A stretch of DNA of 64,000 nucleotides, from contig JAIUOR010000010.1 of NCBI GenBank assembly GCA_020161795.1, positions 86,537 through 150,536 of the forward strand, read 5' to 3'. The notes beneath the pieces were generated by a model that worked only from the letters and a program-made list of their open reading frames with translations, ran no database searches and had not been told where the DNA came from. The DNA is from Actinomycetota bacterium. GTDB taxonomy: Bacteria > Actinomycetota > Actinomycetes > Propionibacteriales > Propionibacteriaceae. The stretch's first letter is position 1. Each line of letters starts with the position of its first letter. Shown one piece after another: positions 9,213 through 19,842 of the stretch. The position numbers and the translations under genes were made by a program.

Positions 9213-11941
9213 GCACCATCTCGTTCATCAACCAGCTGGGCCTGCTGGAGCGCCGGCTCTCGGCCGATCCGCGCGCCTTCCGCGAACTCTTCACGGCGGA
9301 CGGCATGGAGGCAGTGGCCTGGGAGTTCCAGCAGAGCGAGCTGTCGGCGGAGTTCATCACCGCGCTGTGGGAGGTGCTCTCGGGCGACGACGACGCCAGC
9401 CGGGTGATGATGCGCTTCCTGTGGCGGCTGCCGGTGGGCAAGAAGCGGGCCTTCGTCCGCGCCCTGGACGCACACCTCTCGGATCGGTACCCGATGTTCG
9501 CCGGCCTGTCGCACAACTGGCCGGCCGGCTCGGCCATCCCGCCCTACATCCGGGAGCCGGAGGACCGCTGCGAGGATTTCGAGCTGGTCAACAAGGGCTA
9601 CCTGGGCTACATGGATCTGGGCTACACCCGCCGCGATGTCGAGCTCTTCATCTGGCTCGAGGCGCTGCGCGACAAGCAGTGCGCCGAGGCGCCGTGTGAA
9701 CTCGGGGTGCTGCTGGCCGGGCATCGCGAACCGCAGGGCGGCTGCCCGGTGCGGATCCACATCCCGCAGATGTTCGAACTGCTCGGGAATGGCCGGTTCA
9801 CCGAAGCGCTGCAACTGCTCGAATCCTGCAACCCGCTGCCGAACGTCACCGGCCGGGTCTGCCCGCAGGAGCTGCAGTGCCAGGGGATGTGCATCCACAA
9901 GCACGCGATGACCATCGGCCAGGTGGAGTGGTTCCTCCCCGAGTGGGAGAAGCTCGCCGATCCCGAGGCCACCACCCGGCGGTTCGCCCACGTCCGCGAC
10001 CCGTGGCTGCTGGCCACCAAGCCGCCGGTGGCGATCGTGGGCTCCGGCCCGTCCGGGTTGATCACCGCCTACCTGCTCGCCGAGGAGGGCTTCCCGGTCA
10101 CGGTCTTCGAGGCCTTCCACGAACTCGGCGGCGTGCTGCGCTACGGCATCCCCGAGTTCCGGCTGCCGAACCAGCTGATCGACGACGTGGTGGCCAAGAT
10201 CCGGCTGCTCGGCGGTCGCTTCGTCACCAACTTCGTGGTCGGCAAGACCGCCACCCTGGAGCAGCTGAAGGAGGCCGGCTTCGCGCGCGTCTTCGTCGGC
10301 TCGGGCGCCGGTCTCCCCCGGTTCCTGAACGTGCCCGGCGAGCACCTGCTGAACGTGATGAGTGCCAACGAGTTCCTCACCCGGGTCAACCTGATGCAGG
10401 CGCACAAGGCCGAGCGCGAGACGCCGTTGCCGTTCGTGAAGGGCCGCAATGTGCTGGTGATCGGCGGCGGCAACACCGCCATGGACGCCGCCCGCACCGC
10501 CCGCCGGCTCGGTGGCCACGTGACCATCGTCTACCGCCGCACCCGCGCCGAGATGCCGGCCCGGGTCGAGGAGCTCGAGCACGCCCTGGAGGAGGGCATC
10601 GAGCTGGCCGTGCTGCGCTCGCCGGTGGAGTTCACCGGGGACGAGAAGGGCTTCGTCACCAGCGCGGTCTGCGAGACCATGGGCCTGGGCGAACCGGATG
10701 CGTCGGGCCGGCGCCGTCCGCTGCCGACCGGGCTCACCGAGAAGCTGGACGCCGATCTGGTGATCATGGCCCTGGGCAACACCGCGAACCCGATCATCAA
10801 GGATTCCGAACCCCGCCTGGAGGTCTCGAAGTACGGCACCATCGAGCAGCCCGACGACGCCTCCAAGCAGACCTCGCTGGCCGGGGTCTACACCGGCGGC
10901 GACGCCGCACGCGGCGGTTCCACGGCCATCCGCGCGGCCGGTGACGGGCAGTCCGCGGCGCGCGAGATCATCGGCGCCCTGGACGAGTTCGACCCCGCCG
11001 ACGTGATCGACAAGGTCACCAAGGCCTCGGCCTACACCGACATGGCGGCCGAACTGCCGGTGATCGTCGCCAAGCAGCACCTCAGCTTCGGAATCGAGGA
11101 GTTCACTGTCCGCGCACCGGTCATCGCGCGCACCGCGCAGGCCGGCCAGTTCGTCCGCGTGCTGATCGAACCGCACGGCGAGCTGATCCCGCTCACCCTG
11201 GCCGACTGGGACGCCGAGGCGGGTACCGTCACGCTCGTCGTCCAGGGCATGGGCACCACCACGCTGGCCATGAACGAGATGACCGTGGGGCAGGCGCTGG
11301 CCGGCATCGCCGGTCCGCTCGGCCGGCCCAGCGACCTGCATCGCCACGATCCCGATGCGACGGTGGTCTTCACCGCCGGCGGGCTCGGCCTCCCCCCGGT
11401 CTACCCGATCATGCGCGAGCACCTGGAGCTGGGGAGCCACGTCACGCTGATCTCGGGCTTCCGCACCGCCGACCTGATGTTCTGGGACGCGCCGGACGAG
11501 CGGATCGGCGCCCTGCAGGCTCGGTACGGGACGCAGTTGGAGGTGATCTACGCCACCAACGACGGCTCCTTCGGCGTGCAGGGATTCGTCACCGCGCCGC
11601 TGGAGGACATGCTGCAGGCCGAACGGGACGGCCGCAGCCGGCGCCGGATCGCCGAGGTGGTCACCATCGGTCCCCCGCTCATGATGCGGTCGGTCTCCGA
11701 TCTGACCAAGCCGTACGGCGTCCCCACCGTGGCCAGCCTCAACTCGATCATGGTCGACGCCACCGGCATGTGCGGCGCCTGCATGGTGCCGGTGACCGAG
11801 GGCGATCGGCTGGTGCGCAAGCACGCCTGCATCGACGGCCCCGAGATCGACGGTCACGCCATCGACTGGGACAAGTTCCTGCCGCGCTTCAACCTGTTCC
11901 GCACCCAGGAGCAGGAGAGCCGGCTGCGCCACGGCTACTGA
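9209..11941 (+). CDS. Fused NfnB-NfnA-type FAD/NAD(P) oxidoreductase
   Basis: The 910-residue flavoprotein joins two polypeptides that are usually separate. Residues about 150-590 are GltD/NfnB-like: cysteine clusters (GGCPVRIHIP, GRVCPQELQCQGMC) for [4Fe-4S] centres, an FAD fold at VGSGPSGL (near 275), and an NAD(P) fold at VIGGGNTAMDAARTARRLGG (near 415). From about residue 615 the sequence is NfnA/SudB-like, a ferredoxin-NADP reductase fold ending in the [2Fe-2S] motif MCGAC and ACIDGPEIDGH. The first about 150 residues are not recognised. Translation is coupled to the oxoacid oxidoreductase by an ATGA overlap. The likely role is to pass its electrons to NAD(P); electron bifurcation is possible but unproven. 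Confidence 0.85.
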   Translation: MSTISFINQLGLLERRLSADPRAFRELFTADGMEAVAWEFQQSELSAEFITALWEVLSGDDDASRVMMRFLWRLPVGKKRAFVRALDAHLSDRYPMFAGLSHNWPAGSAIPPYIREPEDRCEDFELVNKGYLGYMDLGYTRRDVELFIWLEALRDKQCAEAPCELGVLLAGHREPQGGCPVRIHIPQMFELLGNGRFTEALQLLESCNPLPNVTGRVCPQELQCQGMCIHKHAMTIGQVEWFLPEWEKLADPEATTRRFAHVRDPWLLATKPPVAIVGSGPSGLITAYLLAEEGFPVTVFEAFHELGGVLRYGIPEFRLPNQLIDDVVAKIRLLGGRFVTNFVVGKTATLEQLKEAGFARVFVGSGAGLPRFLNVPGEHLLNVMSANEFLTRVNLMQAHKAERETPLPFVKGRNVLVIGGGNTAMDAARTARRLGGHVTIVYRRTRAEMPARVEELEHALEEGIELAVLRSPVEFTGDEKGFVTSAVCETMGLGEPDASGRRRPLPTGLTEKLDADLVIMALGNTANPIIKDSEPRLEVSKYGTIEQPDDASKQTSLAGVYTGGDAARGGSTAIRAAGDGQSAAREIIGALDEFDPADVIDKVTKASAYTDMAAELPVIVAKQHLSFGIEEFTVRAPVIARTAQAGQFVRVLIEPHGELIPLTLADWDAEAGTVTLVVQGMGTTTLAMNEMTVGQALAGIAGPLGRPSDLHRHDPDATVVFTAGGLGLPPVYPIMREHLELGSHVTLISGFRTADLMFWDAPDERIGALQARYGTQLEVIYATNDGSFGVQGFVTAPLEDMLQAERDGRSRRRIAEVVTIGPPLMMRSVSDLTKPYGVPTVASLNSIMVDATGMCGACMVPVTEGDRLVRKHACIDGPEIDGHAIDWDKFLPRFNLFRTQEQESRLRHGY

Positions 11942-11980
11942 GCCCTACGGTCCCGGCCCGCATGGGGCAGGATGAGGCGC

Positions 11981-13195
11981 ATGAGCCTTGCGTCCACCCC
12001 CGCGTCCTCGTCCGGTCTTCCGCAGCTGCGCCGCCTGCGCAATGTCCGTCCGTGGGGCGCTGAGGCGTCCGACATCGTGGTCGACGGCGAGACGATCGTC
12101 GCGGTGGTCCCGACGGATCCGTCCGTGGAAGCCGGCGACGGCGTCGTCGACGGACAAGGCCTGCTCGCGCTGCCCGGGTTGGTGAACGCCCACGCCCACG
12201 TCGACAAGTCGTGGTGGGGGCTGCCCTGGCAGTCCTATGGCGGGGAGGGTGGCACCGAGGGACGGATCCGGCACGAGCGTGCCCGACGGGACGAGCTCGG
12301 CATCCCCAGCCCCGGCATCACAGCCGCCGTCCTGGAGCAGATGGTGCAGCACGGCACCACCGCGATCCGTTCCCATGTCGACGTCGATCCCGGCGTCGGG
12401 CTGCGTGGGATCGAGGCCGTCCGGGAGGCGTCCGCCCGGTATCAGGGGGCGCTCCAGGTCACGATCGTCGCCTTCCCCCAGGACGGCGTGCTGCGCCGGC
12501 CCGGCGTGCTGGAGCTGCTCGGCAGGGCCGTCGAGGCTGGAGCCGAGCACATCGGCGGCCTGGATCCGGCCAGCATCGATCGCGACCTGGTGGGGCAGAT
12601 CGACGGCATCCTCGGCCTGGCCGCCGACCACGGCGTGGGAGTCGACATCCACCTGCACGACCCGGCGGAACTGGGTGCCTTCCAGATCGAGCTGATCGCC
12701 GAGCGCGTCGAGCGGCTCGGTCTCACCGGCCGGGTGAACATCGCGCACGGCTTCGCGGTGGCCCAGCTGGAGGCCGGCCGGCGCGCCGACCTGCTGGCCC
12801 GGATGGGCGCGCTCGGGATGTCGATGACGACGGTGGCACCGTTGCGGCTGCCGCAGCTGCCGCTGGACGAGCTGGGCACCGCCGGGGTGCGGTTGGGCTT
12901 CGGCACCGACGGCATCCGGGACCTGTGGAGCCCCTACGGCACCGGCGACACCCTCGGTATCACCTGGCAGTACGCCCGCGCGTCCAGCATCGTGCGGGAC
13001 GAGCAACTCACCGAGGTGGTCCGACTGGCCACCAGCGCCGGCGCCTGGGCGGTCGGACGCCACACCCACGATCTGGTGCCGGGCTCACGCGCGGACATCG
13101 TCCTGCTGGAGGCGGAGAATCCGATGGACGCGCTGGTGCGGGTACCTCCCCGCCGGCTCGTGGTCGGTGGCGGTCGGGTACTGCACGAGGCCTGA
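11981..13195 (+). CDS. Cytosine-deaminase-like amidohydrolase
   Basis: The product is a metal-dependent hydrolase of the amidohydrolase superfamily, about 404 residues. It shows the first metal-binding motif LPGLVNAHAHVDKSW (HxH followed by DK, typical of the cytosine deaminase branch), a second His in HLHDPAE, a third in NIAHGF, and the metal Asp in FGTDGIRDLWSPYG, again as in CodA relatives. Substrates in this branch range from cytosine to other N-heterocycles and amides, so the exact one cannot be named. The ATG at 11981 has an AGGA about 9 bases upstream; an in-frame ATG at 11972 is an alternative. The gene is 39 bases after the flavoprotein and converges on the PTS regulator. Confidence 0.75.
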   Translation: MSLASTPASSSGLPQLRRLRNVRPWGAEASDIVVDGETIVAVVPTDPSVEAGDGVVDGQGLLALPGLVNAHAHVDKSWWGLPWQSYGGEGGTEGRIRHERARRDELGIPSPGITAAVLEQMVQHGTTAIRSHVDVDPGVGLRGIEAVREASARYQGALQVTIVAFPQDGVLRRPGVLELLGRAVEAGAEHIGGLDPASIDRDLVGQIDGILGLAADHGVGVDIHLHDPAELGAFQIELIAERVERLGLTGRVNIAHGFAVAQLEAGRRADLLARMGALGMSMTTVAPLRLPQLPLDELGTAGVRLGFGTDGIRDLWSPYGTGDTLGITWQYARASSIVRDEQLTEVVRLATSAGAWAVGRHTHDLVPGSRADIVLLEAENPMDALVRVPPRRLVVGGGRVLHEA

Positions 13196-13204
13196 CCGGC
13201 CGGC

Positions 13205-15109
13205 TCAATAGGTCAGCAGGCCGCTGAGCCGGCGGACGAAGCCGTGGTGGTCCTGGCAGGCATCCAGCAGGGTCACGATGTTGGCCGGGTCGTTGAGCAC
13301 GCCGATCAGCTCGTCCAGCACGTCGCGGAAGACCGGCCGTCCCTCGGGGCTGACCGCGAACATCAGCACGAGCCGTACCGCCGACGGCCCCCAGGGAATC
13401 GGTGTGTCGCTGACCAGCACCGCGATCCCGGTCTTGGCGGCGTCCATGTACATCGAGTGCGGGATGGCGAACTGGCCCCCGAAGGCGGTCGGCGAGCGAC
13501 GCTCGCGGTCCAGCACGTCGGCCAGGAAGCCGCGTCCGACATAGCCCTCCTGCTCCAGCGTCCGGCTCAGCAGGGTGAGGGCTTCCAGCTTGCTGGCGAC
13601 CTGTTCGCGGTGGTGGAAGAGGTTCGGATCCAGCAGCGAGATCATGTTGGCGCGTAGCTTCGCCCGCGCTGTGCGCACCCGCTCGGCACGAACGGCCGCC
13701 GCTACCTTGTCGATGTCGGCCTCGGTCAGGAAGGGGCTGATCCGCAGCACCGGAAGGGTGTCCAGGTCGAGATCGACCACCGACACCACCAGATCGCTGG
13801 TGACCGTGGACCAGTCGTGGCTGAGGCTGGTCACCAGGCTCTCGACGACGGCGTTCTCCTGCACGATCCGGGCGAGCCGGGCGGCCAGTTCCTCGTGCAG
13901 GGTGCTGTAGCGCGGGGCGACGCAGGTGATGGTGACCGGCGGGCCCTGGGTCATCTGGCGCTGCACCTGGTTGCCCAGGTGGAAGGCGAGGAAGTCGACC
14001 TCCCCGGCACCCACCTCGATCTGCGTGCTGGCCTCGATCCGGTGGGCGAATTGCAGCGCGAGCTCGTGGATCAGCGGATGCATGTTCCGGAAGTCCGGGC
14101 CGAGCGGGGTGTCGAGGCTCTCCCCATTGCGCGCCCGGAGGATCAGCGCCTGGACGTGCAGCGCCAGCGCCCACACGGTGGACTCGTCGTAGAGATCCAG
14201 CAGGAACTGGTTGGAGAGATCGCGCAGCGCCTCCCGGGTGATCCCCAGCGCCCGGTCCGACACGGCGGTGCGGACGGCGGTCTCGGAGACCCGGGTGGCC
14301 AGGATGTCGTGCAGATTCTGCAGATCGGCCTCGGACAACACGACGTCGAAGATCTGGCGCACGGCGTCGGCGAGGCCCTCGGTGGCCTCCCAGACCGCGG
14401 CGTGCCGGCCGGTCGGCAGCGGGTCGCCGGTGGTGGTCAGCACGTGACCCGCACTGATCCGGTCGGCGGCGATGGTCAGGTGCATCACGAGGTCGTTGAG
14501 GACGTACTCGTTGACCTCCAGCCCCGCCTCCGCCAGGTGCCCGATGGCCGCGTCGTGCAGCCGGCGGGCACGACCGTGCTGCTGCGGGCCGTCGAGGCTG
14601 GGCAGGCCGGTCTGGCCCGAACCCAGCAGCAGATGGCGCACCAGCTTGCGCTGCTGCCGCTCCGGGCCTTCGATGCGGACGATCTCGCGCTCGCGCCGGA
14701 TCACCAGCTGATGCTCGCGCAGCAGCTCCCGCGCCCTGCCCAGGTCGGCCTCGATGGTGGCCGGGCTCACGCTGAGCCGCTCCCCCAGGTCGAAGACGTC
14801 CGCCCCCTCGGCGTGACCCACCAGGTAGCGCACGATGTAGTAGAGCCGCTGCTCGGGGCTGTCGTAGCCGGTGCGGCGCTTGCTCTGGCTGTTGCGATGC
14901 CGCCGGTAGGCGCGCTCGTTCAGCCGGTAGCCGTCCTGGTCGGAGACGATCAACGGGAGCTGCGCACCGGAGTTCACCGCGCGCACGTAGTCGCGGACGC
15001 TCCGCGGCGTGACGCCCAGCCGCAGCGCCAGTTCACGGCCGGTCAGCTGTCCCTCGGCCGCTCGCAGCTCGTCGACGAGCTGCTGCAGGCGCTTCTGGCG
15101 TGTCTCCAT
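13205..15109 (-). CDS. PRD-domain PTS-controlled transcriptional activator (LicR/MtlR type)
   Basis: The 634-residue protein has the modular layout of PTS-regulated activators. It has an N-terminal helix-turn-helix (TGRELALRLGVTPRSVRDYV), a second HTH region, two PRD domains with conserved histidines (LNDLVMHLTIAADR; HPLIHELALQFAHR), an EIIB-like segment beginning TITCVAPRYST, and a C-terminal EIIA type 2 domain with FAIPHSMYMD, whose His is the usual phosphorylation site. Such proteins activate sugar PTS operons when unphosphorylated EII releases them. It lies divergent from the EIIB-EIIC-EIIA-GH1 genes and very probably controls them. The ATG at 15109 fits the domain start; the AGGAGG lies about 14 bases upstream, which is rather far. 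Confidence 0.88.
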   Translation of the reverse strand: METRQKRLQQLVDELRAAEGQLTGRELALRLGVTPRSVRDYVRAVNSGAQLPLIVSDQDGYRLNERAYRRHRNSQSKRRTGYDSPEQRLYYIVRYLVGHAEGADVFDLGERLSVSPATIEADLGRARELLREHQLVIRREREIVRIEGPERQQRKLVRHLLLGSGQTGLPSLDGPQQHGRARRLHDAAIGHLAEAGLEVNEYVLNDLVMHLTIAADRISAGHVLTTTGDPLPTGRHAAVWEATEGLADAVRQIFDVVLSEADLQNLHDILATRVSETAVRTAVSDRALGITREALRDLSNQFLLDLYDESTVWALALHVQALILRARNGESLDTPLGPDFRNMHPLIHELALQFAHRIEASTQIEVGAGEVDFLAFHLGNQVQRQMTQGPPVTITCVAPRYSTLHEELAARLARIVQENAVVESLVTSLSHDWSTVTSDLVVSVVDLDLDTLPVLRISPFLTEADIDKVAAAVRAERVRTARAKLRANMISLLDPNLFHHREQVASKLEALTLLSRTLEQEGYVGRGFLADVLDRERRSPTAFGGQFAIPHSMYMDAAKTGIAVLVSDTPIPWGPSAVRLVLMFAVSPEGRPVFRDVLDELIGVLNDPANIVTLLDACQDHHGFVRRLSGLLTY

Positions 15110-15174
15110 GGTTCGTCGTCGGCCCTCCTGACAGCCGATCATTGACGCTCGGCTCGCGAAACGCCACCACAGGC

Positions 15175-15225
15175 TCTTCCGCACCCCAGGAAGAAGCGCG
15201 ATCCACCTTCCTGGGGTGCGGAAGA
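15175..15225. promoter_or_regulatory. Perfect 19-bp inverted repeat between PRD regulator and PTS operon
   Basis: The left arm TCTTCCGCACCCCAGGAAG (15175-15193) is repeated as its exact reverse complement at 15207-15225, with a 13-base spacer. The arms sit 66 bases upstream of the regulator start and 84 bases upstream of the EIIB start. This is the expected position for the activator's binding site in a divergent PRD-regulator/PTS arrangement. It could instead form an RNA hairpin, but no T-rich tail follows on either strand. Confidence 0.7.
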
Positions 15226-15309
15226 CACTCTGGTGGCCCCCGGGGCAGCCGATACGCCACCGTGGAACGGTGGGCGCCAACACCGGTGCTCCGGCAGCAA
15301 GGAGGCTCA

Positions 15310-15636
15310 GTGAAGCAGATCCGAATTCTACTGGTGTGTGGTTCGGGTGCCAGCAGCGGTTTCATGGCCGCGAACATCCGCAAGGCGGCCGCGGCCCGCG
15401 GACTCGACACCAAGGTCGTTGCCCGCGGTGAGGCTGAGATCGAGAACTACATCGACGACATCGACGTTCTCATGGTCGGCCCGCACCTGGCGTACATCCT
15501 CGACGAGGTGGACGAGTACGTCGGCAACCACCCGGTCACCGTCCTGCTGATGAAGCCGGACTACTACTCGACCCTCGACGGCGACAAGGCCGTCGATCAC
15601 CTGCTGGCCGACCTGGCCGAGAAGGGCGTCAACTAA
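15310..15636 (+). CDS. PTS EIIB component, lactose/cellobiose family
   Basis: This 108-residue cytoplasmic protein accepts phosphate from EIIA and passes it to the sugar during transport. The N-terminus VKQIRILLVCGSGASSG carries the family's phosphocysteine at position 10 in the CGSGASSG loop. The rest (IDVLMVGPHLAYILDEV) matches the cellobiose/lichenan EIIB fold. The GTG start at 15310 is chosen because AAGGAGG lies about 5 bases upstream. The stop overlaps the EIIC start as TAATG, giving tight coupling. Confidence 0.92.
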   Translation: MKQIRILLVCGSGASSGFMAANIRKAAAARGLDTKVVARGEAEIENYIDDIDVLMVGPHLAYILDEVDEYVGNHPVTVLLMKPDYYSTLDGDKAVDHLLADLAEKGVN

Positions 15637-16871
15637 TGAACAAGTTCATCGAGTGGCTGGAGAACTCGTTCTCGCCGCGTATGTCCAAGATCAACAACAA
15701 CGTCTGGATCGTGACCCTCAAGGACTCGATCATGCAGACGCTGCCGTTCATCTTCCTCGGTTCGGTCTTCGCGATGCTCGCCATCCTGAACGACTACCTG
15801 CCCTGGCTGCCGAGCTTCTGGACGCCCTTCGGCTGGACCATGGGCATGGTCTCGCTGTTCATCTCCTTCCTGATCCCGTTCAACCTGATGGAGAAGAAGC
15901 GCCTGCGCAAGCAGCGCATCATCGCCGGTCTGTCCAGCCTGTCGCTGTTCCTGATCATCATCAGCCCCCAGGTCATCGCTGACGGCGCCCCCGGTTTCGG
16001 GCACGCCGCGCTCGGCGCCGGCGGCATGTTCGTGGCGATCGTCGCCGGTCTGTTCAGCGGCTGGGTGATGAGCCTGTTCGGCAAGTTCACGTTCTTCAAG
16101 GAGGAATCGGTCATCCCGGATTTCGTCCGCGCCTGGTTCGACGCCATGCTGCCGGTCGCCGTCGTGATCGTCACCGGCTGGATCGTGGTCGATCTGCTGC
16201 ACTTCGACCTCTACAACGTGGTGCTGGCGATCTTCTCCCCGCTCGGCGGTGTGCTGGAGACCCCGTGGGGCTTCGCGCTGATGATGTTCGTGTGGTGCTT
16301 CCTGTACTCCATGGGTATCTCGACCTGGGTGCTCACGCCGGTCACCTCGCCGGTGCTGCTGGCGGCCATGCAGGCCAACATGGACGGCACCGCCGTCAAC
16401 CTGGTGACCAACGCCACGGTGTTCTCCACCTACCTCTGGTTCGGTGGCATCGGCGCGACCATGCCGCTGGTCTTCATGATGATGCGGTCGAAGGCCGCCA
16501 AGGTGAAGGCGCTGGGCCGGGCCTGTCTGCCGCCCACGATCTTCAACATCAACGAGCCCGTCGTCTTCGGTGCGATCGCCTGGAACCCGACCCTGATGAT
16601 CCCGATGTGGCTGCAGGGCATCATCCTGCCGCTGGTCATCTGGCTGTTCACCAAGGTGATTCCGTTCGCACCGATCCCGATGTACCAGTTCGAGATGTGG
16701 TACGCGCCGTTCCCGATCTCCACCTGGCTGACCACCGGGTCGGTGCTCGCCCTGGTGCTGATGGCCGGCATCTTCGCGCTCTCCGCCGCGATCTGGTACC
16801 CGTTCTTCAAGTCGTACGAGAAGCAGTCCATCGAGGCTGAAGCAGCCGACGCAGTTCCCGCGGCCGCCTGA
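15636..16871 (+). CDS. PTS EIIC permease, cellobiose/lichenan family
   Basis: This membrane component imports and holds the sugar for phosphorylation by EIIB. The 411 residues contain about ten hydrophobic segments. The N-terminus FIEWLENSFSPRMSKINNNVWI and the later INEPVVFGAIAWNPTLMIP region, holding the conserved NEP motif, are typical of CelB/LicC permeases. The C-terminal tail after about residue 395 is short and rich in Glu and Ala. It lies between EIIB and EIIA in one operon. The substrate is inferred to be a beta-glucoside from the GH1 partner downstream. Confidence 0.92.
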   Translation: MNKFIEWLENSFSPRMSKINNNVWIVTLKDSIMQTLPFIFLGSVFAMLAILNDYLPWLPSFWTPFGWTMGMVSLFISFLIPFNLMEKKRLRKQRIIAGLSSLSLFLIIISPQVIADGAPGFGHAALGAGGMFVAIVAGLFSGWVMSLFGKFTFFKEESVIPDFVRAWFDAMLPVAVVIVTGWIVVDLLHFDLYNVVLAIFSPLGGVLETPWGFALMMFVWCFLYSMGISTWVLTPVTSPVLLAAMQANMDGTAVNLVTNATVFSTYLWFGGIGATMPLVFMMMRSKAAKVKALGRACLPPTIFNINEPVVFGAIAWNPTLMIPMWLQGIILPLVIWLFTKVIPFAPIPMYQFEMWYAPFPISTWLTTGSVLALVLMAGIFALSAAIWYPFFKSYEKQSIEAEAADAVPAAA

Positions 16872-16890
16872 TCGCACTGAAAGGTTGACC

Positions 16891-18701
<1,811 letters not shown>

Positions 18702-18713
18702 CCCACTCCCCAC

Positions 18714-18772
18714 AGCCCCGGCTCACCCGCGTCCCTGAAGAGATACATCGAGGACGCGGGTGGACCGGGGCT
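18714..18772 (+). terminator. Long hairpin after the PTS/GH1 operon
   Basis: Two 21-base arms (18714-18734, starting AGCCCCGG; 18752-18772, ending CCGGGGCT) pair with only two mismatches around a 17-base loop. The hairpin starts 13 bases after the GH1 stop, so it probably ends or protects the operon transcript. No T-run follows, as is common in actinobacteria. Confidence 0.6.
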
Positions 18773-18828
18773 CAGTCGTCGTACGAGGTGACGAGGGACT
18801 GCTGCCGCGTCCGTGCAACACTGGCATC

Positions 18829-19194
18829 GTGCGCGACGAGGCCCCCACCGCCGAAGAGATCGCCTTCTTCGAGGCACTCGAAGAGTTGCTGCCCGGTGTC
18901 CGCGACCGGTACCACAAGGACTCCGACGGTTCGTTGTGGATGATCGCCAGCTACGACATACCGGACGTCGGCGTGGTCCACGCCACGCTGCGGTGCGATT
19001 TCGACGGCACCCGGCTGCGGGGTGGCCTGAGCCCCAGCCTGCTGAACCGGGACGACGGGCTACGCGCGGACGAGGCCGGCATCGACACCGCGGATGACAA
19101 CGGCCTGAGCGAGGAGGTCACCGACCCGCTCGCGGCCGCCGTGACGGCCGCCGCCTGGTTCCGGAATCGCATCGCGGCCCACCGCCAAGCCTGA
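18829..19194 (+). CDS. Hypothetical small acidic protein
   Basis: I do not recognise this protein. With the GTG at 18829 it has about 121 residues and starts RDEAPTAEEIAFFEALEELLPGV, a predicted helix rich in Glu. A middle with likely beta strands follows (SLWMIASYDIPDVGVVHATLRCDFDG), then a helical C-terminus (AVTAAAWFRNRIAAHRQ). There are no signal peptide or membrane segments. Codon use is like its neighbours. It stands alone between the PTS terminator and a convergent regulator gene. The start is uncertain, since an in-frame ATG at 18760 lies inside the preceding hairpin and is less plausible. Confidence 0.5.
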   Translation: MRDEAPTAEEIAFFEALEELLPGVRDRYHKDSDGSLWMIASYDIPDVGVVHATLRCDFDGTRLRGGLSPSLLNRDDGLRADEAGIDTADDNGLSEEVTDPLAAAVTAAAWFRNRIAAHRQA

Positions 19195-19209
19195 CTCCAG
19201 GACCAAAGG

Positions 19210-19842
19210 TCAACCGTCGCTGCCGCGGGGAATCCCCAGGGTCGCCAGCAGATCCTCGTGGAACTGGATCCACACCAACTGGCAGGAGGCGCGATCCGGG
19301 CCGTCCACCCAGTCGTGCTGGCCCGCACGGGCATGGGCCACCGCGATGGAGTGCCGCTGCGCGTAGCCGTCGAACCGTTGCAGCGCGCCGGCCAGCGCAT
19401 CGGCGATCGAGCTGAACTCCGCATCGATCGCTTCGAGCTCGCTCAGCACCTCGTGATCCCAGACCGGATCCGTATGGTCGTTGAACGCCCGGGGATCCCA
19501 CCGCGTCGACCGCAGCTGCCATCTGGTCGATGCCTCACCGTGGCGGACGTTCAGCGGAAGGAAGTCCCGGTGCGCCCCGCGCACGACGTCACGAAGCCCC
19601 GTGGCGTCCAGTTCCTCGGCCAGCAGTCGCTCGTTCCGCTCCCGTCCGCGGCTGGTCAGCGACCAGGTCTCGCCGAAGTATTCGTGACGCGTGACCCAGC
19701 CGAAGGCCTGGGCGTCCAGCAGATGCTCGCGAACCTCGTTCCGATCGAGCCCGAACCGCTCGGCGATCGCCACGACGGTCGGCCCGCCGAGCACCCGGAC
19801 ACCGTGCAGGGCCAGCAACTCCGGCGCGGATCGATGGCTCAC
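19210..19842 (-). CDS. Winged-helix-type transcriptional regulator
   Basis: The 210-residue protein begins SHRSAPELLALHGVRVLGGPTVVAIAERFGLDRNEVREHLLDAQAFGWVTRHEY. This reads as a helix-turn-helix (AERFGLDRNEVREHLLDA) followed by a wing (TWSLTSRGRERNERLL). The C-terminal about 130 residues are mostly helical, with an SSIADALAGALQRFDGYAQRH segment likely to bind an effector or mediate dimerisation. Its specific family is not recognised. The GTG start at 19842 overlaps the stop of the upstream DUF1304 gene as GTGA, so the pair is co-translated, and it may act on that membrane protein's operon. Confidence 0.6.
   Translation of the reverse strand: MSHRSAPELLALHGVRVLGGPTVVAIAERFGLDRNEVREHLLDAQAFGWVTRHEYFGETWSLTSRGRERNERLLAEELDATGLRDVVRGAHRDFLPLNVRHGEASTRWQLRSTRWDPRAFNDHTDPVWDHEVLSELEAIDAEFSSIADALAGALQRFDGYAQRHSIAVAHARAGQHDWVDGPDRASCQLVWIQFHEDLLATLGIPRGSDG

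Noticed and set aside
13199..13233. Small inverted repeat (CCGGCTCA/TGAGCCGG) at the convergent ends of the amidohydrolase and PRD regulator
   Set aside because: It lies mostly inside the regulator's coding sequence and has only 8-9 base pairs with a 17-base loop, too weak to call a terminator.
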